Shown here: positions 1 to 7,488 of the stretch, one piece after another
Layout of the letters: each line of letters opens with the position of its first letter
Position numbering within the stretch: position 1 is the stretch's first letter
Origin: Planctomycetota bacterium
Lineage (GTDB): Bacteria > Planctomycetota > MHYJ01 > JACPRB01
Direction of reading: 5' to 3'
DNA: 57,824 nucleotides
NCBI GenBank assembly: GCA_016209705.1
Contig: JACQVR010000124.1
Location: 1 to 57,824 of the forward strand
The notes under the pieces: generated by a model
Told to the model about the DNA's origin: nothing
The model's input: the letters and a program-made list of their open reading frames with translations, nothing else
The model's database searches: none
Made by a program: the position numbers and the translations under genes

Positions 1-150
1 GGATCAGGCGATGCCGGGAGATGGGGAGATACGTACATGGGGGATCAGGCGATGCCGGGAGATGGGGAGATACGTACATGGGGGGATCAGGAGTTGCCGG
101 AGATGAGGAGATACGTACATGGGGGATCAGGAGATGCTGGGAGATGCAGA
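1..150. repeat. tandem repeat, about 41-bp unit, four copies
   Basis: Four near-identical units begin with GGATCAG at 1, 42, 84 and 124, giving periods of 41, 42 and 40 bp. Each contains GATGCCGGGAGATG and GATACGTACATGG. Copies 1 and 2 are almost identical and copies 3 and 4 have diverged. The array may continue upstream of the window. The GGAGAT word recurs in the hairpin at 51117-51212. Open reading frames crossing the array have no recognisable protein features. Confidence 0.85.
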
Positions 151-704
151 TGATAGAAAAAATCGGATCTTCCGGTTCTTGCGTACTTCCGAGTTCCTTA
201 CTCACCACCACCAAGCGGGCGGGAAGGGGCGATTCAGGGCCGGCGGATTCCGCGTTTGTCCGCCCGCCGGATCGCGGACGAACGCGCGCCGCCGAAACGG
301 CTCCCCGACCGCCTTGCGGCGGCGCCGCCATCGGCCGTCCGTCCGGCCGCAACGACGGCGTTGCGTCCGGATGGACGGCTGGGGGGCAGGAATCCGCCGG
401 TCCATCCCGTTGGTGTCTTTGTGTGGTGGTTTTCCAGGGGACCCGGAGCACGGCATCCACTTCAGAAAGTACGCATTCGCCGGATGAACCAAAAATCTCC
501 CCCCTCCATCACCGGATCTCCCCATCTGCGGATCTCCTTTTTATCTCCCCGTCGCCACCATCTCCACATCTCCTGAACGGTTCTTATCTCCCTATCTGCA
601 CGCATCTCCACATCTCCTGAAAGGTTTCTATCCCCTATCTGCACGCATCTCCAAAATCCCCTGCGGCTTTTCGCTCCCCAAACGCACACCGGTGTGGAGC
701 GACC
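151..704. other. gene-free region with TCTCC-rich repeats
   Basis: No convincing gene is seen. The short ORFs on both strands are low-complexity, Arg/Pro/Gly-rich readings typical of non-coding GC-rich DNA. From about 495 to 655 the plus strand carries many degenerate copies of ATCTCC and CATCTCC, including two similar blocks around CTATCTGCACGCATCTCC. These are the complement of the GGAGAT words at 1-150. The start of the kinase gene follows directly. Confidence 0.6.
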
Positions 705-2180
705 ATGAGCGATCTTCCCCGACCTTTCGGGCCGTACGAGCTGATCGAGGAGATCGCCCGCGGCGCCTGGGGCATCGTGCTGCGGGCGCGGCCGATCGAC
801 GGCGGCGAGCCCGTGGCGCTCAAGATCCTGCGCAACGAGAAGGAAAGCCGGACGGCGATCGCGCGGTTCCGGCGCGAGGCGCGCGTGGCGGCGCGCTTGA
901 ACCATCCCAATGTCGTGCCGGTCCTGGATGCGGGAGAGGTCGAAGGGCGGTTCTATTTCACCATGCCCTTGATCGAGGGGCGGTCGCTGGCGGACGAGCT
1001 GGCGGCGGGCCCGCTCTCGCCGGCGAGCGGCGCGAGCCTCGTGGAGAAGATCGCGCGCGCCGTCCACGCCGCGCACGACCGAGGGGTGATCCATCGCGAC
1101 TTGAAGCCCACGAACATCCTCATCCGCCCCGACGGCGAGCCGATGGTCACCGATTTCGGCGTCGCGCGCGATCAATGGCGGTCCACCGCGCTGACGTCGG
1201 CCGGGGAATTGCTCGGAACGCCGGCGTACATGGCTCCGGAACAGATGCGCGGATGCGCGCGGGACGTGGACGGGAGCGCCGACGTGTACGCCCTGGGCGC
1301 GATCCTTTATCACGCGCTGACCGGCCGTCCCCCCTTCGAGGCGCCGACGTTCGTGGAGCTTTCCAGTCGGGTGCTTCGTGAAGCGCCCGAACCGCCGCGG
1401 CGTCTCAATCGCAAGGTGGCTCCCGAACTGGAGCGGATTTGCCTGACCTGTCTGCGCAAGGATCCCGGCGAGCGGTATCGCAGCGCGCGCGAGCTGGCCG
1501 ACGCGCTGGCGCGGGCCGCCCGCGCCGCTCCACCGCCGCCCCGGCGGGCGCGGCCACGCCTCGTCGCGTGGTCCCTCCTTTGTTTGCTCGTCGTCCTGGG
1601 ATGCGGATCGATGCTTCTGCGCGGATCGGACGAGCCGCGTCCCGCGCCCTCCGGCATGCTGGCCGCCGGGGATTTCTGGATCGACCGCGAGGAAGTCACG
1701 ATCGGGGAGTACGCCCGCTTCGTGGCGGCGACGGGTCATCGCGCGCCGCCGACGTGGCGCCGCGGCCGCCCACCCCGCGGGCGGGAGCGGCGGCCGGTGA
1801 CGCACGTGAGCTGGGAGGACGCGGACGCCTACACGCGCTGGGCCGGCAAGCGGCTGCCGACGATCGAGGAGTGGCGGAAGGCGGCGCGCGGCATCGAGCG
1901 ATTGGCCGCGTCCCGGATCGCGTGCGCGGAGACGGCGCTGGACGCGGGAACTCAGGACGCGGACGCCGGGGCGGACCTCAGCGGCGCGGGCGCGCGGCAC
2001 ATGGCCGGCAACGTGGCGGAGTGGACGGCGACGCCGGGCACGGCGGGCGCGCGGATGCGGCTGGTCGCCGGCGGCCACTGGCGCGCCCCCTCGCGCGCCT
2101 GCCGCGAAGGACTGGAGCAGGAACTCCCGACCGAGACGCGCGACGCGACGATCGGCTTCCGCTGCGCGAAGTCGTATTAG
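705..2180 (+). CDS. membrane Ser/Thr protein kinase with extracytoplasmic FGE-sulfatase-like domain
   Basis: 491 residues. The first 270 form a Hanks-type kinase: a glycine-rich loop at 19-23 (RGAWG), catalytic Lys40 (VALK), HRDLKPTN from 130 with catalytic Asp132, DFG at 150-152 and an APE motif near 178. A Pro/Arg linker precedes one membrane segment (about 287-305). The outer part (about 318-491) resembles the formylglycine-generating/PvdO sulfatase-modifying fold: an EEVTIGEYARFV-type start, THVSWEDADAY, GKRLPTIEEW, GNVAEW and a final GFRCAK. The paired catalytic cysteines of true FGE are not evident, so this half is probably a sensor or binding domain. GGAG lies about 8 nt before the ATG. 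The stop codon is inside the terminator at 2178-2216. The physiological substrate is unknown. Confidence 0.9.
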   Translation: MSDLPRPFGPYELIEEIARGAWGIVLRARPIDGGEPVALKILRNEKESRTAIARFRREARVAARLNHPNVVPVLDAGEVEGRFYFTMPLIEGRSLADELAAGPLSPASGASLVEKIARAVHAAHDRGVIHRDLKPTNILIRPDGEPMVTDFGVARDQWRSTALTSAGELLGTPAYMAPEQMRGCARDVDGSADVYALGAILYHALTGRPPFEAPTFVELSSRVLREAPEPPRRLNRKVAPELERICLTCLRKDPGERYRSARELADALARAARAAPPPPRRARPRLVAWSLLCLLVVLGCGSMLLRGSDEPRPAPSGMLAAGDFWIDREEVTIGEYARFVAATGHRAPPTWRRGRPPRGRERRPVTHVSWEDADAYTRWAGKRLPTIEEWRKAARGIERLAASRIACAETALDAGTQDADAGADLSGAGARHMAGNVAEWTATPGTAGARMRLVAGGHWRAPSRACREGLEQELPTETRDATIGFRCAKSY

Positions 2181-2216
2181 CCTGAATTTTCGCGCGCGGC
2201 GCGAAAATTCAGGCTA
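2178..2216. terminator. perfect bidirectional hairpin shared by two convergent genes
   Basis: The arms 2178-2195 and 2199-2216 are perfect 18-bp inverted repeats with a 3-nt loop (GCG). The plus-strand kinase stop TAG (2178-2180) opens the left arm. The minus-strand kdsA stop TGA (2209-2211) lies in the right arm. The A/T-rich middle of the stem (GAATTTTC and its complement) puts U-rich sequence on both transcripts. This is best read as a bidirectional intrinsic terminator. Confidence 0.8.
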
Positions 2217-3030
2217 GCGCCGCCCGAATCGCCGTCAACGACCGCAGAAGGCCGGGCAGATCTGACAGCTTCCACGAATTCGGGCCGTCGCACGGGGCGC
2301 GTTCCGGATCTTCATGGATCTCCAAAAAGACGCCGTCGGCGCCCGCCGCCACGCCGGCGCGCGCCAGCACTGGAATCATCGAACGGTCTCCTCCCGAAAC
2401 CCGCCCGTTGCCTCCGCCGCTGGGGGCCTGCACGCCGTGGCCCGCGTCGATGACGACCGGATACCCGAACGATTTCATCATGGCGATCGACCGCATGTCG
2501 ACCACGAGATTGTGGTAGCCGAACGTCGTTCCTCGTTCCGCCAGGAGGACGTTGCGATTGCCGGTCGAAACCGCCTTCTCGAGCACGTTTTTCATGTCCT
2601 CCGGCGCCAGGAACTGGCCCTTCTTGATATGCAGGGCACGCCCGGTCCTGGCCGCGGCCACGATCAGATCGGTCTGCCGGCTCAGCATCGCCGGGATTTG
2701 AAGGATGTGGACGACCCGCGCGGCCGCGCGCGCTTCCTCCGGCGAATGCACATCCGTCAGCACGGGAACGCGGGCCGCCGCGGCGACCTTCCGCAGCATC
2801 GCCAATCCCCGCTTCAATCCCGGGCCGCGGAACGATCGCAGCGACGTCCGGTTCGCCTTGTCATAGGAGCTTTTGAAAATGTAAGGAATCCCGAATTCGC
2901 GGCAGATGGCGGAGATGGCCTTGGCGTGGCGGACGGCGTGCGCCGCTCCCTCCAGAACGTCGGGCCCGCCGATCAGAAAGAGCGGCCGCCCCGCGCCCAG
3001 TTCCCAGGACCCGATCCTGACGTTCGGCAT
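2209..3030 (-). CDS. kdsA: 3-deoxy-D-manno-octulosonate 8-phosphate synthase
   Basis: 273 residues, the usual family length. The enzyme condenses phosphoenolpyruvate with arabinose 5-phosphate to make Kdo-8-phosphate for LPS inner core. Recognisable segments are IFKSSYDKANRTS (PEP and substrate site), LTDVHSP, IPAMLSRQTDL, IKKGQFLAPEDM, RGTTFGYHNLVVDMR, IDAGHGVQAP, FLEIHEDP and CDGPNSW. At residue 24 (IGGPDVLE) there is Asp where metal-dependent enzymes have Cys and E. coli-type enzymes have Asn. The other metal-ligand positions (His in DAGH, Glu in LEIH, Asp in CDGP) are kept. No clear ribosome-binding site precedes the ATG. It stands alone, convergent with the kinase. Confidence 0.93.
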   Translation of the reverse strand: MPNVRIGSWELGAGRPLFLIGGPDVLEGAAHAVRHAKAISAICREFGIPYIFKSSYDKANRTSLRSFRGPGLKRGLAMLRKVAAAARVPVLTDVHSPEEARAAARVVHILQIPAMLSRQTDLIVAAARTGRALHIKKGQFLAPEDMKNVLEKAVSTGNRNVLLAERGTTFGYHNLVVDMRSIAMMKSFGYPVVIDAGHGVQAPSGGGNGRVSGGDRSMIPVLARAGVAAGADGVFLEIHEDPERAPCDGPNSWKLSDLPGLLRSLTAIRAALA

Positions 3031-3448
3031 GCGGTTAGGGTTCGTGCAAAAACAAATGCTTTATTTCCGGATAAAACGCAAAAACGCGCCTCCGCCGCCG
3101 TAGCGACGGCGGCTTCGGCGTCGCGGAACCGCCAAATCGCCATTCGAGTCTCTTTTGGCGCGGCCTTTTGGCGGTTTGGCTGTTTTGGCGGTTCAAGCCT
3201 TCCACCCGTAATCCCATCAGTTATTTATTCACAGCTCCTTACCGTCCCGCGTCCCAGGTCGAGAACGCGGAGAAGAAGGCGACGCGAGAACAGGAAGGAG
3301 ATGTTCTTGAAGCGCTGCGTAGAGCGGAGGGAGGGGGAGATAAGAGAAAAATACGGTGAATTATTCCTTATGGTCTCTCCAGATTCCCGGTCCGGCTCCG
3401 GGCTCGGTACTCCGGACTCCGGACTGTGGATTTTAGACTTCGGACTTC
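3031..3448. other. gene-free spacer with two heptad-type inverted repeats
   Basis: No gene is supported. The spacer contains a GC hairpin around 3098-3120 (CGCCGCCGTAGCGACGGCGG), an inverted set of AACCGCC/GGCGGTT words at 3127-3193, an AT-richer stretch, and a period-7 tract at 3388-3450 (ACTCCGG, ACTCCGG, ACTGTGG, ATTTTAG, ACTTCGG, ACTTCTC). The ribBA stop follows. Confidence 0.6.
3127..3193. repeat. heptad-type inverted repeat (AACCGCC/GGCGGTT)
   Basis: AACCGCCAAATCGCC on the left faces GGCGGTTTGGC and TTTTGGCGGTT on the right, forming an imperfect hairpin. The same words recur at 30588-30664, and a single arm remains near 57725. Confidence 0.6.
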
Positions 3449-3450
3449 TC
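3388..3450. repeat. period-7 degenerate repeat (ACTCCGG type)
   Basis: Successive 7-mers ACTCCGG, ACTCCGG, ACTGTGG, ATTTTAG, ACTTCGG and ACTTCTC keep a phase of 7 up to the end of ribBA. TCCGGCTCCGGGCTCGG upstream looks like a decayed part of the same tract. Confidence 0.75.
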
Positions 3451-4702
3451 ATGTCCCCTCGATCGCGTCGTCGATCTGTTCGAACAAGTGCCCCAGGCGG
3501 TCGCGCTTCGCCCGCAGGTACGCCACGTTTTCCCGAGTCGCCGGCATCTCGATCGGAACGCGCTCGACGACCTCCAACCCATAGCCCTTGATCGAAATGA
3601 TCTTCTTGGGATTGTTGGTCAGCAGGCGCATCCGGCGCACGCCCAGGTCGTAAAGGATCTGCGCTCCCGTGCCGTATTCGCGCAGATCGGCGGGCAGGCC
3701 GATCTGCACGTTCGCCTCGACCGTATCCAGGCCCTGTTCTTGCAGCGCATAGGTCTTCAGCTTGTTGATCAGGCCGATGCCCCGTCCTTCCTGGCGGATG
3801 TACAAGAGCACGCCCTTCCCCGCGCGCTCGATCATGGCCAGCGCGGCTTCCATCTGCTCGCCGCATTCGCACCGCAGCGAGTGGAAGATGTCTCCCGTCA
3901 GGCACTCCGAATGGACGCGCACGAGCACGGGCTCGGGCTGCACGATCGTTTCGGAACCGCGCGGCTCGCCGACATCGCCTTTGCAGAGCGCCAGGTGCAG
4001 GTAGTCGTCCACCTTGGATTTGTAGAGGTGCAGCGCGAACGTCCCGAAGCGGGTGGGAAGCCTCACCCGCACGATCTTCTCGATGAGGCGTTCTTTCTGG
4101 CGCCGGTAGTCGATGAGGTCGGCGATCGTCGCCATCTTGATCCCGTGCCGCCGCGCGAATTCGACGAGGTCCAGGAGGCGGGCCATCGATCCGTCCTCCT
4201 TGAGGATCTCGATGAGGACCGCCGCGGGCTTGAGGCCCGCCAGGCGCGCCAGGTCCACCGCCCCTTCGGTGTGGCCGGCTCGGACCAGCACTCCTCCGTC
4301 GCGCGCGCGCAAAGGATGGACGTGCCCCGGCCGGGCCAGATCGACTCTGGTGCAGCGATCGTCGATCGCCGTCAAGACGGTGCGCGCCCGGTCGAACGCC
4401 GAGGTTCCGGTGGTGATGCCCGTGGCCGCGTCGATCGTGACGGTGAAGTTGGTGCCGTGCTTGGAGGTATTCTCGGCCGTCTGCAACGGCAGGCCCAGCG
4501 CGTCGCATTTCTCGCCGCTGAGCGCCAGGCAGAGTTCTCCGCAGGCGTTGCGCACCATGAAGTTGATGCATTCGGGCGTGACCCGTTCGGCCGCCAGGAG
4601 CAGGTCGCCTTCATTCTCGCGCGTCTCGTCATCGACCAGCACGATCATGCGGCCCGCGCGGAACTCCTCCAGGATCTCGGGAATGGGCGTGAAAGGGTTC
4701 AT
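3449..4702 (-). CDS. ribBA: bifunctional DHBP synthase / GTP cyclohydrolase II
   Basis: 417 residues, two fused riboflavin-pathway enzymes. Residues 1-205 are 3,4-dihydroxy-2-butanone-4-phosphate synthase: the acidic DDETRENEGD loop at 24-33, the KHGTNFTV segment at 81-88 and HTEGAVDLARLAG at 144-156. Residues 206-417 are GTP cyclohydrolase II: zinc cysteines 267, 278 and 280 (SECLTGDIFHSLRCECG), RQEGRGIGL at 303-311 and LLTNNPKKI at 360-368. Both halves keep their active-site motifs, so both reactions are expected. A TATAGT box ends 8 nt before the ATG, suggesting a leaderless transcript. No FMN riboswitch is seen upstream. It is a single gene rather than part of a rib operon. Confidence 0.95.
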   Translation of the reverse strand: MNPFTPIPEILEEFRAGRMIVLVDDETRENEGDLLLAAERVTPECINFMVRNACGELCLALSGEKCDALGLPLQTAENTSKHGTNFTVTIDAATGITTGTSAFDRARTVLTAIDDRCTRVDLARPGHVHPLRARDGGVLVRAGHTEGAVDLARLAGLKPAAVLIEILKEDGSMARLLDLVEFARRHGIKMATIADLIDYRRQKERLIEKIVRVRLPTRFGTFALHLYKSKVDDYLHLALCKGDVGEPRGSETIVQPEPVLVRVHSECLTGDIFHSLRCECGEQMEAALAMIERAGKGVLLYIRQEGRGIGLINKLKTYALQEQGLDTVEANVQIGLPADLREYGTGAQILYDLGVRRMRLLTNNPKKIISIKGYGLEVVERVPIEMPATRENVAYLRAKRDRLGHLFEQIDDAIEGT

Positions 4703-4710
4703 GGCTCTTT

Positions 4711-4716
4711 ACTATA
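4711..4716 (-). promoter_or_regulatory. -10 box close to ribBA start
   Basis: TATAGT on the minus strand lies 8 nt before the ribBA ATG, so transcription would begin at or just before the start codon. There is no convincing -35 hexamer. Confidence 0.4.
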
Positions 4717-4750
4717 TAAAAAATGAAGGCGTTTCACACCACCCCCAATT

Positions 4751-4813
4751 GTTACGATATATTTTGAAAATATTTTGTAACCGTTACGATAAGTTTTGAG
4801 AATTTATTGTAAC
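4751..4813. repeat. tandem pair of 31-bp AT-rich palindromes
   Basis: Copy 1 (4751-4781) and copy 2 (4783-4813) both start GTTACGATA and end TTGTAAC, with TTTTGA in the middle and one base between copies. The outer GTTAC/GTAAC ends are inverted repeats. Further copies lie at 22648-22678, 57775-57805 and 57806 to the window end. The strong A/T content contrasts with the surrounding GC-rich DNA. Confidence 0.85.
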
Positions 4814-4828
4814 GCTCGGCCGTCGGGT

Positions 4829-5113
4829 TCAGCGCGCCCGCAGGCGCAATTCGGAGCGCACCTCCCGCACGCTCGCGACCCCCCAGGCGATCGCTTCCGC
4901 TTCCTCCCGATCCTCCTCGCTCGTGACGGGACCGGCGAGCGTGACGACGCCGTCCTTGCAGGCGACCTCGATCCGACGGAAGCGCGCGTCGCGGCGGAAC
5001 GCCCACATGATGTCGCGGACCACTTCCCGGTCCCGCGCGACGGGATCCTCGGATCGCCGCGCGGAAGAGCACGCGGCGGCGCCCAGCGCCAGGGCGAAGA
5101 TCGCGGTTCTCAT
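4829..5113 (-). CDS. BON-domain lipoprotein
   Basis: 94 residues. The ATG chosen starts MRTAIFALALGAAACSS, a short lipoprotein signal with lipobox GAAAC. A GTG seven codons upstream would lie inside the repeat tract at 5118-5167 and is less likely. The mature part (about 25-94) reads as one BON domain: VRDIMWAFRRDARFRRIEVA, then DGVVTLAGPVTSEEDREEAEAIAW and a final VREVRSELRLRAR. BON domains usually bind phospholipid or lie in periplasmic envelope proteins. It is not obviously in an operon. The palindrome pair begins 15 bp beyond its stop. Confidence 0.8.
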   Translation of the reverse strand: MRTAIFALALGAAACSSARRSEDPVARDREVVRDIMWAFRRDARFRRIEVACKDGVVTLAGPVTSEEDREEAEAIAWGVASVREVRSELRLRAR

Positions 5114-5117
5114 GCGT

Positions 5118-5167
5118 CGATTTCGGACTTCCACCTTCGAACTTCTGACCTCTCACTTTGCACTTCG
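5118..5167. repeat. period-7 degenerate repeat (CTTCGAA type)
   Basis: Consecutive 7-mers TTTCGGA, CTTCCAC, CTTCGAA, CTTCTGA, CCTCTCA, CTTTGCA and CTTCGCC keep exact phase 7. The tract sits directly upstream of the BON lipoprotein gene. A related tract occurs inside the HEAT-protein gene at 28420-28507. Confidence 0.75.
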
Positions 5168-5282
5168 CCCGCCGCCGCGTGAAGCAAAAATTTCTTCAGC
5201 CCTTCTAATAGCTTTCGCGGTTGCTCCGTACCATCTGATTAGTTAGACTTCCGCATTCACCATCTTCAAGAAGGAGCGCGCC

Positions 5283-6335
5283 ATGGCGGACGCACCGCAT
5301 GCCAGCGACATGGAAGCCATTCAGAAGCTCAAGACCGCGTACGACACGCTGAAGAAAGAGATGCATCGCGTGATCGTCGGGCAGGATCGCGTGCTGGACG
5401 AGCTGCTGACCTGCATCTTCTCCCGCGGCCACGCGCTGCTCATCGGCGTGCCCGGGCTGGCCAAGACCCTCATGGTCCGCACGCTGGCCCAGACGCTTTC
5501 GCTGTCGTTCAACCGCATCCAGTTCACGCCGGACCTGATGCCCAGCGACATCACGGGCACGGAGGTGATCGACGTCGATCGCGCCACCGGGGAGCGGGCG
5601 CTGCGCTTCATCAAGGGTCCCATCTTCGCCAACATCATCCTGGCGGACGAAATCAACCGCACCCCGCCGAAGACGCAGGCCGCGCTGCTCGAGGCGATGC
5701 AGGAGCTCCAGGCGACCATCGGCGGCAAGCGCCATACGTTGGAGCAGCCGTTTTTCGTCCTGGCCACGCAGAACCCCATCGAACAGGAAGGCACGTATCC
5801 CCTGCCGGAAGCCCAGCTCGACCGGTTCATGTACAACATCATGGTCGGCTATCCGACCGAGGCGGAAGAGCTGGAGATCATGCAGCTCACGACGTCCGGC
5901 TTCGAAACGAAGCTCAGCCAGGTTCTGAGCGGCCAGGACATCGTTCAGCTCCAGCAGATCGTGCGGCGCGTCCCCATCGCCGATCACGTGATCAAGTACG
6001 CCATGTCCCTGTCGCGCGCCACCCGCGTCTCGCAGGGCGGCGTGCCGGACTTCATCAAGGAGTGGCTCCAGTGGGGCGCGGGCCCGCGGGCCAGCCAGTA
6101 CCTCATCATCGGCGCCAAGGCGCGCGCGGTCCTACTGGGCCGTTTCTACGTCACCATCGAGGACATCAGGTCGGTCGCCCACCCGGTGCTGCGCCACCGG
6201 ATCATCACGAACTTCTCCGCGGAGGCGGAGGGCGTGACGACGGACAAGATCATCGACAAGCTCCTCGAGGTGATTCCCGCGAAGGAAGCGGACCTCGAGA
6301 GACAGCCCGGCCTGCCGCAAGTGACGAGCCGATAA
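5283..6335 (+). CDS. MoxR-family AAA+ ATPase
   Basis: 350 residues. Walker A is GVPGLAKT (55-62), Walker B with the following [17 protein letters not shown] is at about 118-139, and sensor 1 is [10 protein letters not shown] (161-170), followed by [11 protein letters not shown]. These are hallmark MoxR motifs. MoxR ATPases act as chaperone-like maturation factors for VWA-domain partners, and such partners follow at 6438, 7489 and 9911. The start is supported by AAGGAG about 8 nt before the ATG. It is first gene of a one-direction cluster reaching 18129. The specific client is not known. Confidence 0.95.
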   Translation: MADAPHASDMEAIQKLKTAYDTLKKEMHRVIVGQDRVLDELLTCIFSRGHALLIGVPGLAKTLMVRTLAQTLSLSFNRIQFTPDLMPSDITGTEVIDVDRATGERALRFIKGPIFANIILADEINRTPPKTQAALLEAMQELQATIGGKRHTLEQPFFVLATQNPIEQEGTYPLPEAQLDRFMYNIMVGYPTEAEELEIMQLTTSGFETKLSQVLSGQDIVQLQQIVRRVPIADHVIKYAMSLSRATRVSQGGVPDFIKEWLQWGAGPRASQYLIIGAKARAVLLGRFYVTIEDIRSVAHPVLRHRIITNFSAEAEGVTTDKIIDKLLEVIPAKEADLERQPGLPQVTSR

Positions 6336-6437
6336 CGCCCGGGGGATCGATCGAGTTCCCCGCACGGCCCCGGGAGAGGGGCGCCCGCGAGGCGGAGACG
6401 CGGCGCGGGCGGCTTCGTGTTTCATTAAGGGTGAGCC

Positions 6438-7337
6438 ATGGCAGAAGTCTCGAAGTACCTGGACCCGAAAGTCCTGAACCGGATCACCCGCCTGGAGCTC
6501 AAGGCGCGGCAGATCGTGGAAGGCTTCGTCGCGGGCATGCACAAGAGCCCGTATCACGGGTTCAGCGTCGAATTCGCGGCGCACCGCGAATACACCGCCG
6601 GCGACGATATCAAGCACCTGGACTGGAAGGTGTTCGGGCGCAGCGATCGACTCTACATCAAAGAGTATGAGCTGGAGACGAACCTGCGGTCGCACATCCT
6701 GGTCGATTGCTCGGAGTCCATGGACTATCGCAGCGCTGAGAGCTCGAAGTTCGAGCTCGCCTGCACGATCGCCGCGTCGATGGCGCACTTGACCCTCCGG
6801 CAGCAGGACGCGGTGGGCTTGGTGACGTTCGACAAGGAGGTCAAGTCGATCATTCCCTCGCATTCCGGCCGGGGCCAGATGCACTCCATTTTGGGCATGC
6901 TGGGACTGGCCGGCGCGAAGAACAAGACGGACCTCTCGACGGTGTTCCACGCGCTGGCCGAGCGGTTCGACAAGAAGGGGCTCGTCATCGTCATCAGCGA
7001 TCTCTTCGACGATCCGGACAAGCTGATCAAGGCGCTCCAGCACTTCCGCCATCGCCGGCAGGACCTCATCGTCTTCCACGTGCTGGACGAATACGAAGTG
7101 ACGTTCCCGTTCCAGCGCATGACGTTGTTCGAAGGATTGGAGGAATACCCCAAGATCCTCGTGGATCCGCGGGCGTTGCGGCAGGCGTATCTGGAAGAGC
7201 TGGAGAAGTTCTGTTCCAAGATCCGCCGCGGATGCGTGCAGAGCCAGATCGATTACGTCCAGGTGACGTCCGACAAGCCGCTGGAAGTGGAATTGACGCG
7301 CTACTTGGCGTCGCGATTGGCGATGGGAAAACGATGA
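6438..7337 (+). CDS. DUF58 (VWA-like) protein
   Basis: 299 residues. The DUF58 signature YTAGDDIKHLDWKVFGR is at 52-68, followed by YIKEYELETN. A VWA-type metal site follows at 89-95 (VDCSESM, the DxSxS pattern), with LVIVISDLFDDP further on. No membrane segment is apparent, so the protein is probably cytosolic or membrane-associated. DUF58 proteins are regularly encoded next to MoxR ATPases and are presumed partners. The gap to MoxR is 102 bp. GGGTGAGCC precedes the ATG. Confidence 0.92.
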   Translation: MAEVSKYLDPKVLNRITRLELKARQIVEGFVAGMHKSPYHGFSVEFAAHREYTAGDDIKHLDWKVFGRSDRLYIKEYELETNLRSHILVDCSESMDYRSAESSKFELACTIAASMAHLTLRQQDAVGLVTFDKEVKSIIPSHSGRGQMHSILGMLGLAGAKNKTDLSTVFHALAERFDKKGLVIVISDLFDDPDKLIKALQHFRHRRQDLIVFHVLDEYEVTFPFQRMTLFEGLEEYPKILVDPRALRQAYLEELEKFCSKIRRGCVQSQIDYVQVTSDKPLEVELTRYLASRLAMGKR

Positions 7338-7483
7338 GTCGCGAGTCACAACTCATGAGTCTTGAGTCGAGAAGAACGAACATCGCCGCACGCGGCATGT
7401 CCAATTTCTTTTGCGGGCTTCGGTCCTCGGGACTCACGACTCGGGATTTACGACTCGGGACTCGGGACTCAAGACTCGAGACT
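7335..7483. repeat. heptad hairpin (GAGTCGC left arm, GACTCGG right arm)
   Basis: The left arm 7335-7371 contains GAGTCGC, GAGTCAC, ATGAGTC and TTGAGTC. The right arm 7427-7483 contains GGACTCA, CGACTCG, GGATTTA, CGACTCG, GGACTCG, GGACTCA and AGACTCG. The arms are complementary at the GAGTC/GACTC level and are separated by about 55 bp of unrelated sequence. The whole element fills the spacer between the DUF58 and BatA-like genes. Confidence 0.85.
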
Positions 7484-7488
7484 GATTT

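Noticed and set aside
1..150. CRISPR array
   Set aside because: The period-41 units are contiguous similar sequence without unique spacers. No cas genes are nearby. No CRISPR is seen elsewhere in the window.
21..620. ORFs across the first 600 bases on both strands
   Set aside because: They translate tandem repeats and Arg/Pro/Gly-rich sequence, with no ribosome-binding site or family.
4703..4830. FMN riboswitch upstream of ribBA
   Set aside because: The spacer is AT-rich palindromes, with no FMN-aptamer-like segments, and a -10 box lies 8 nt before the start.
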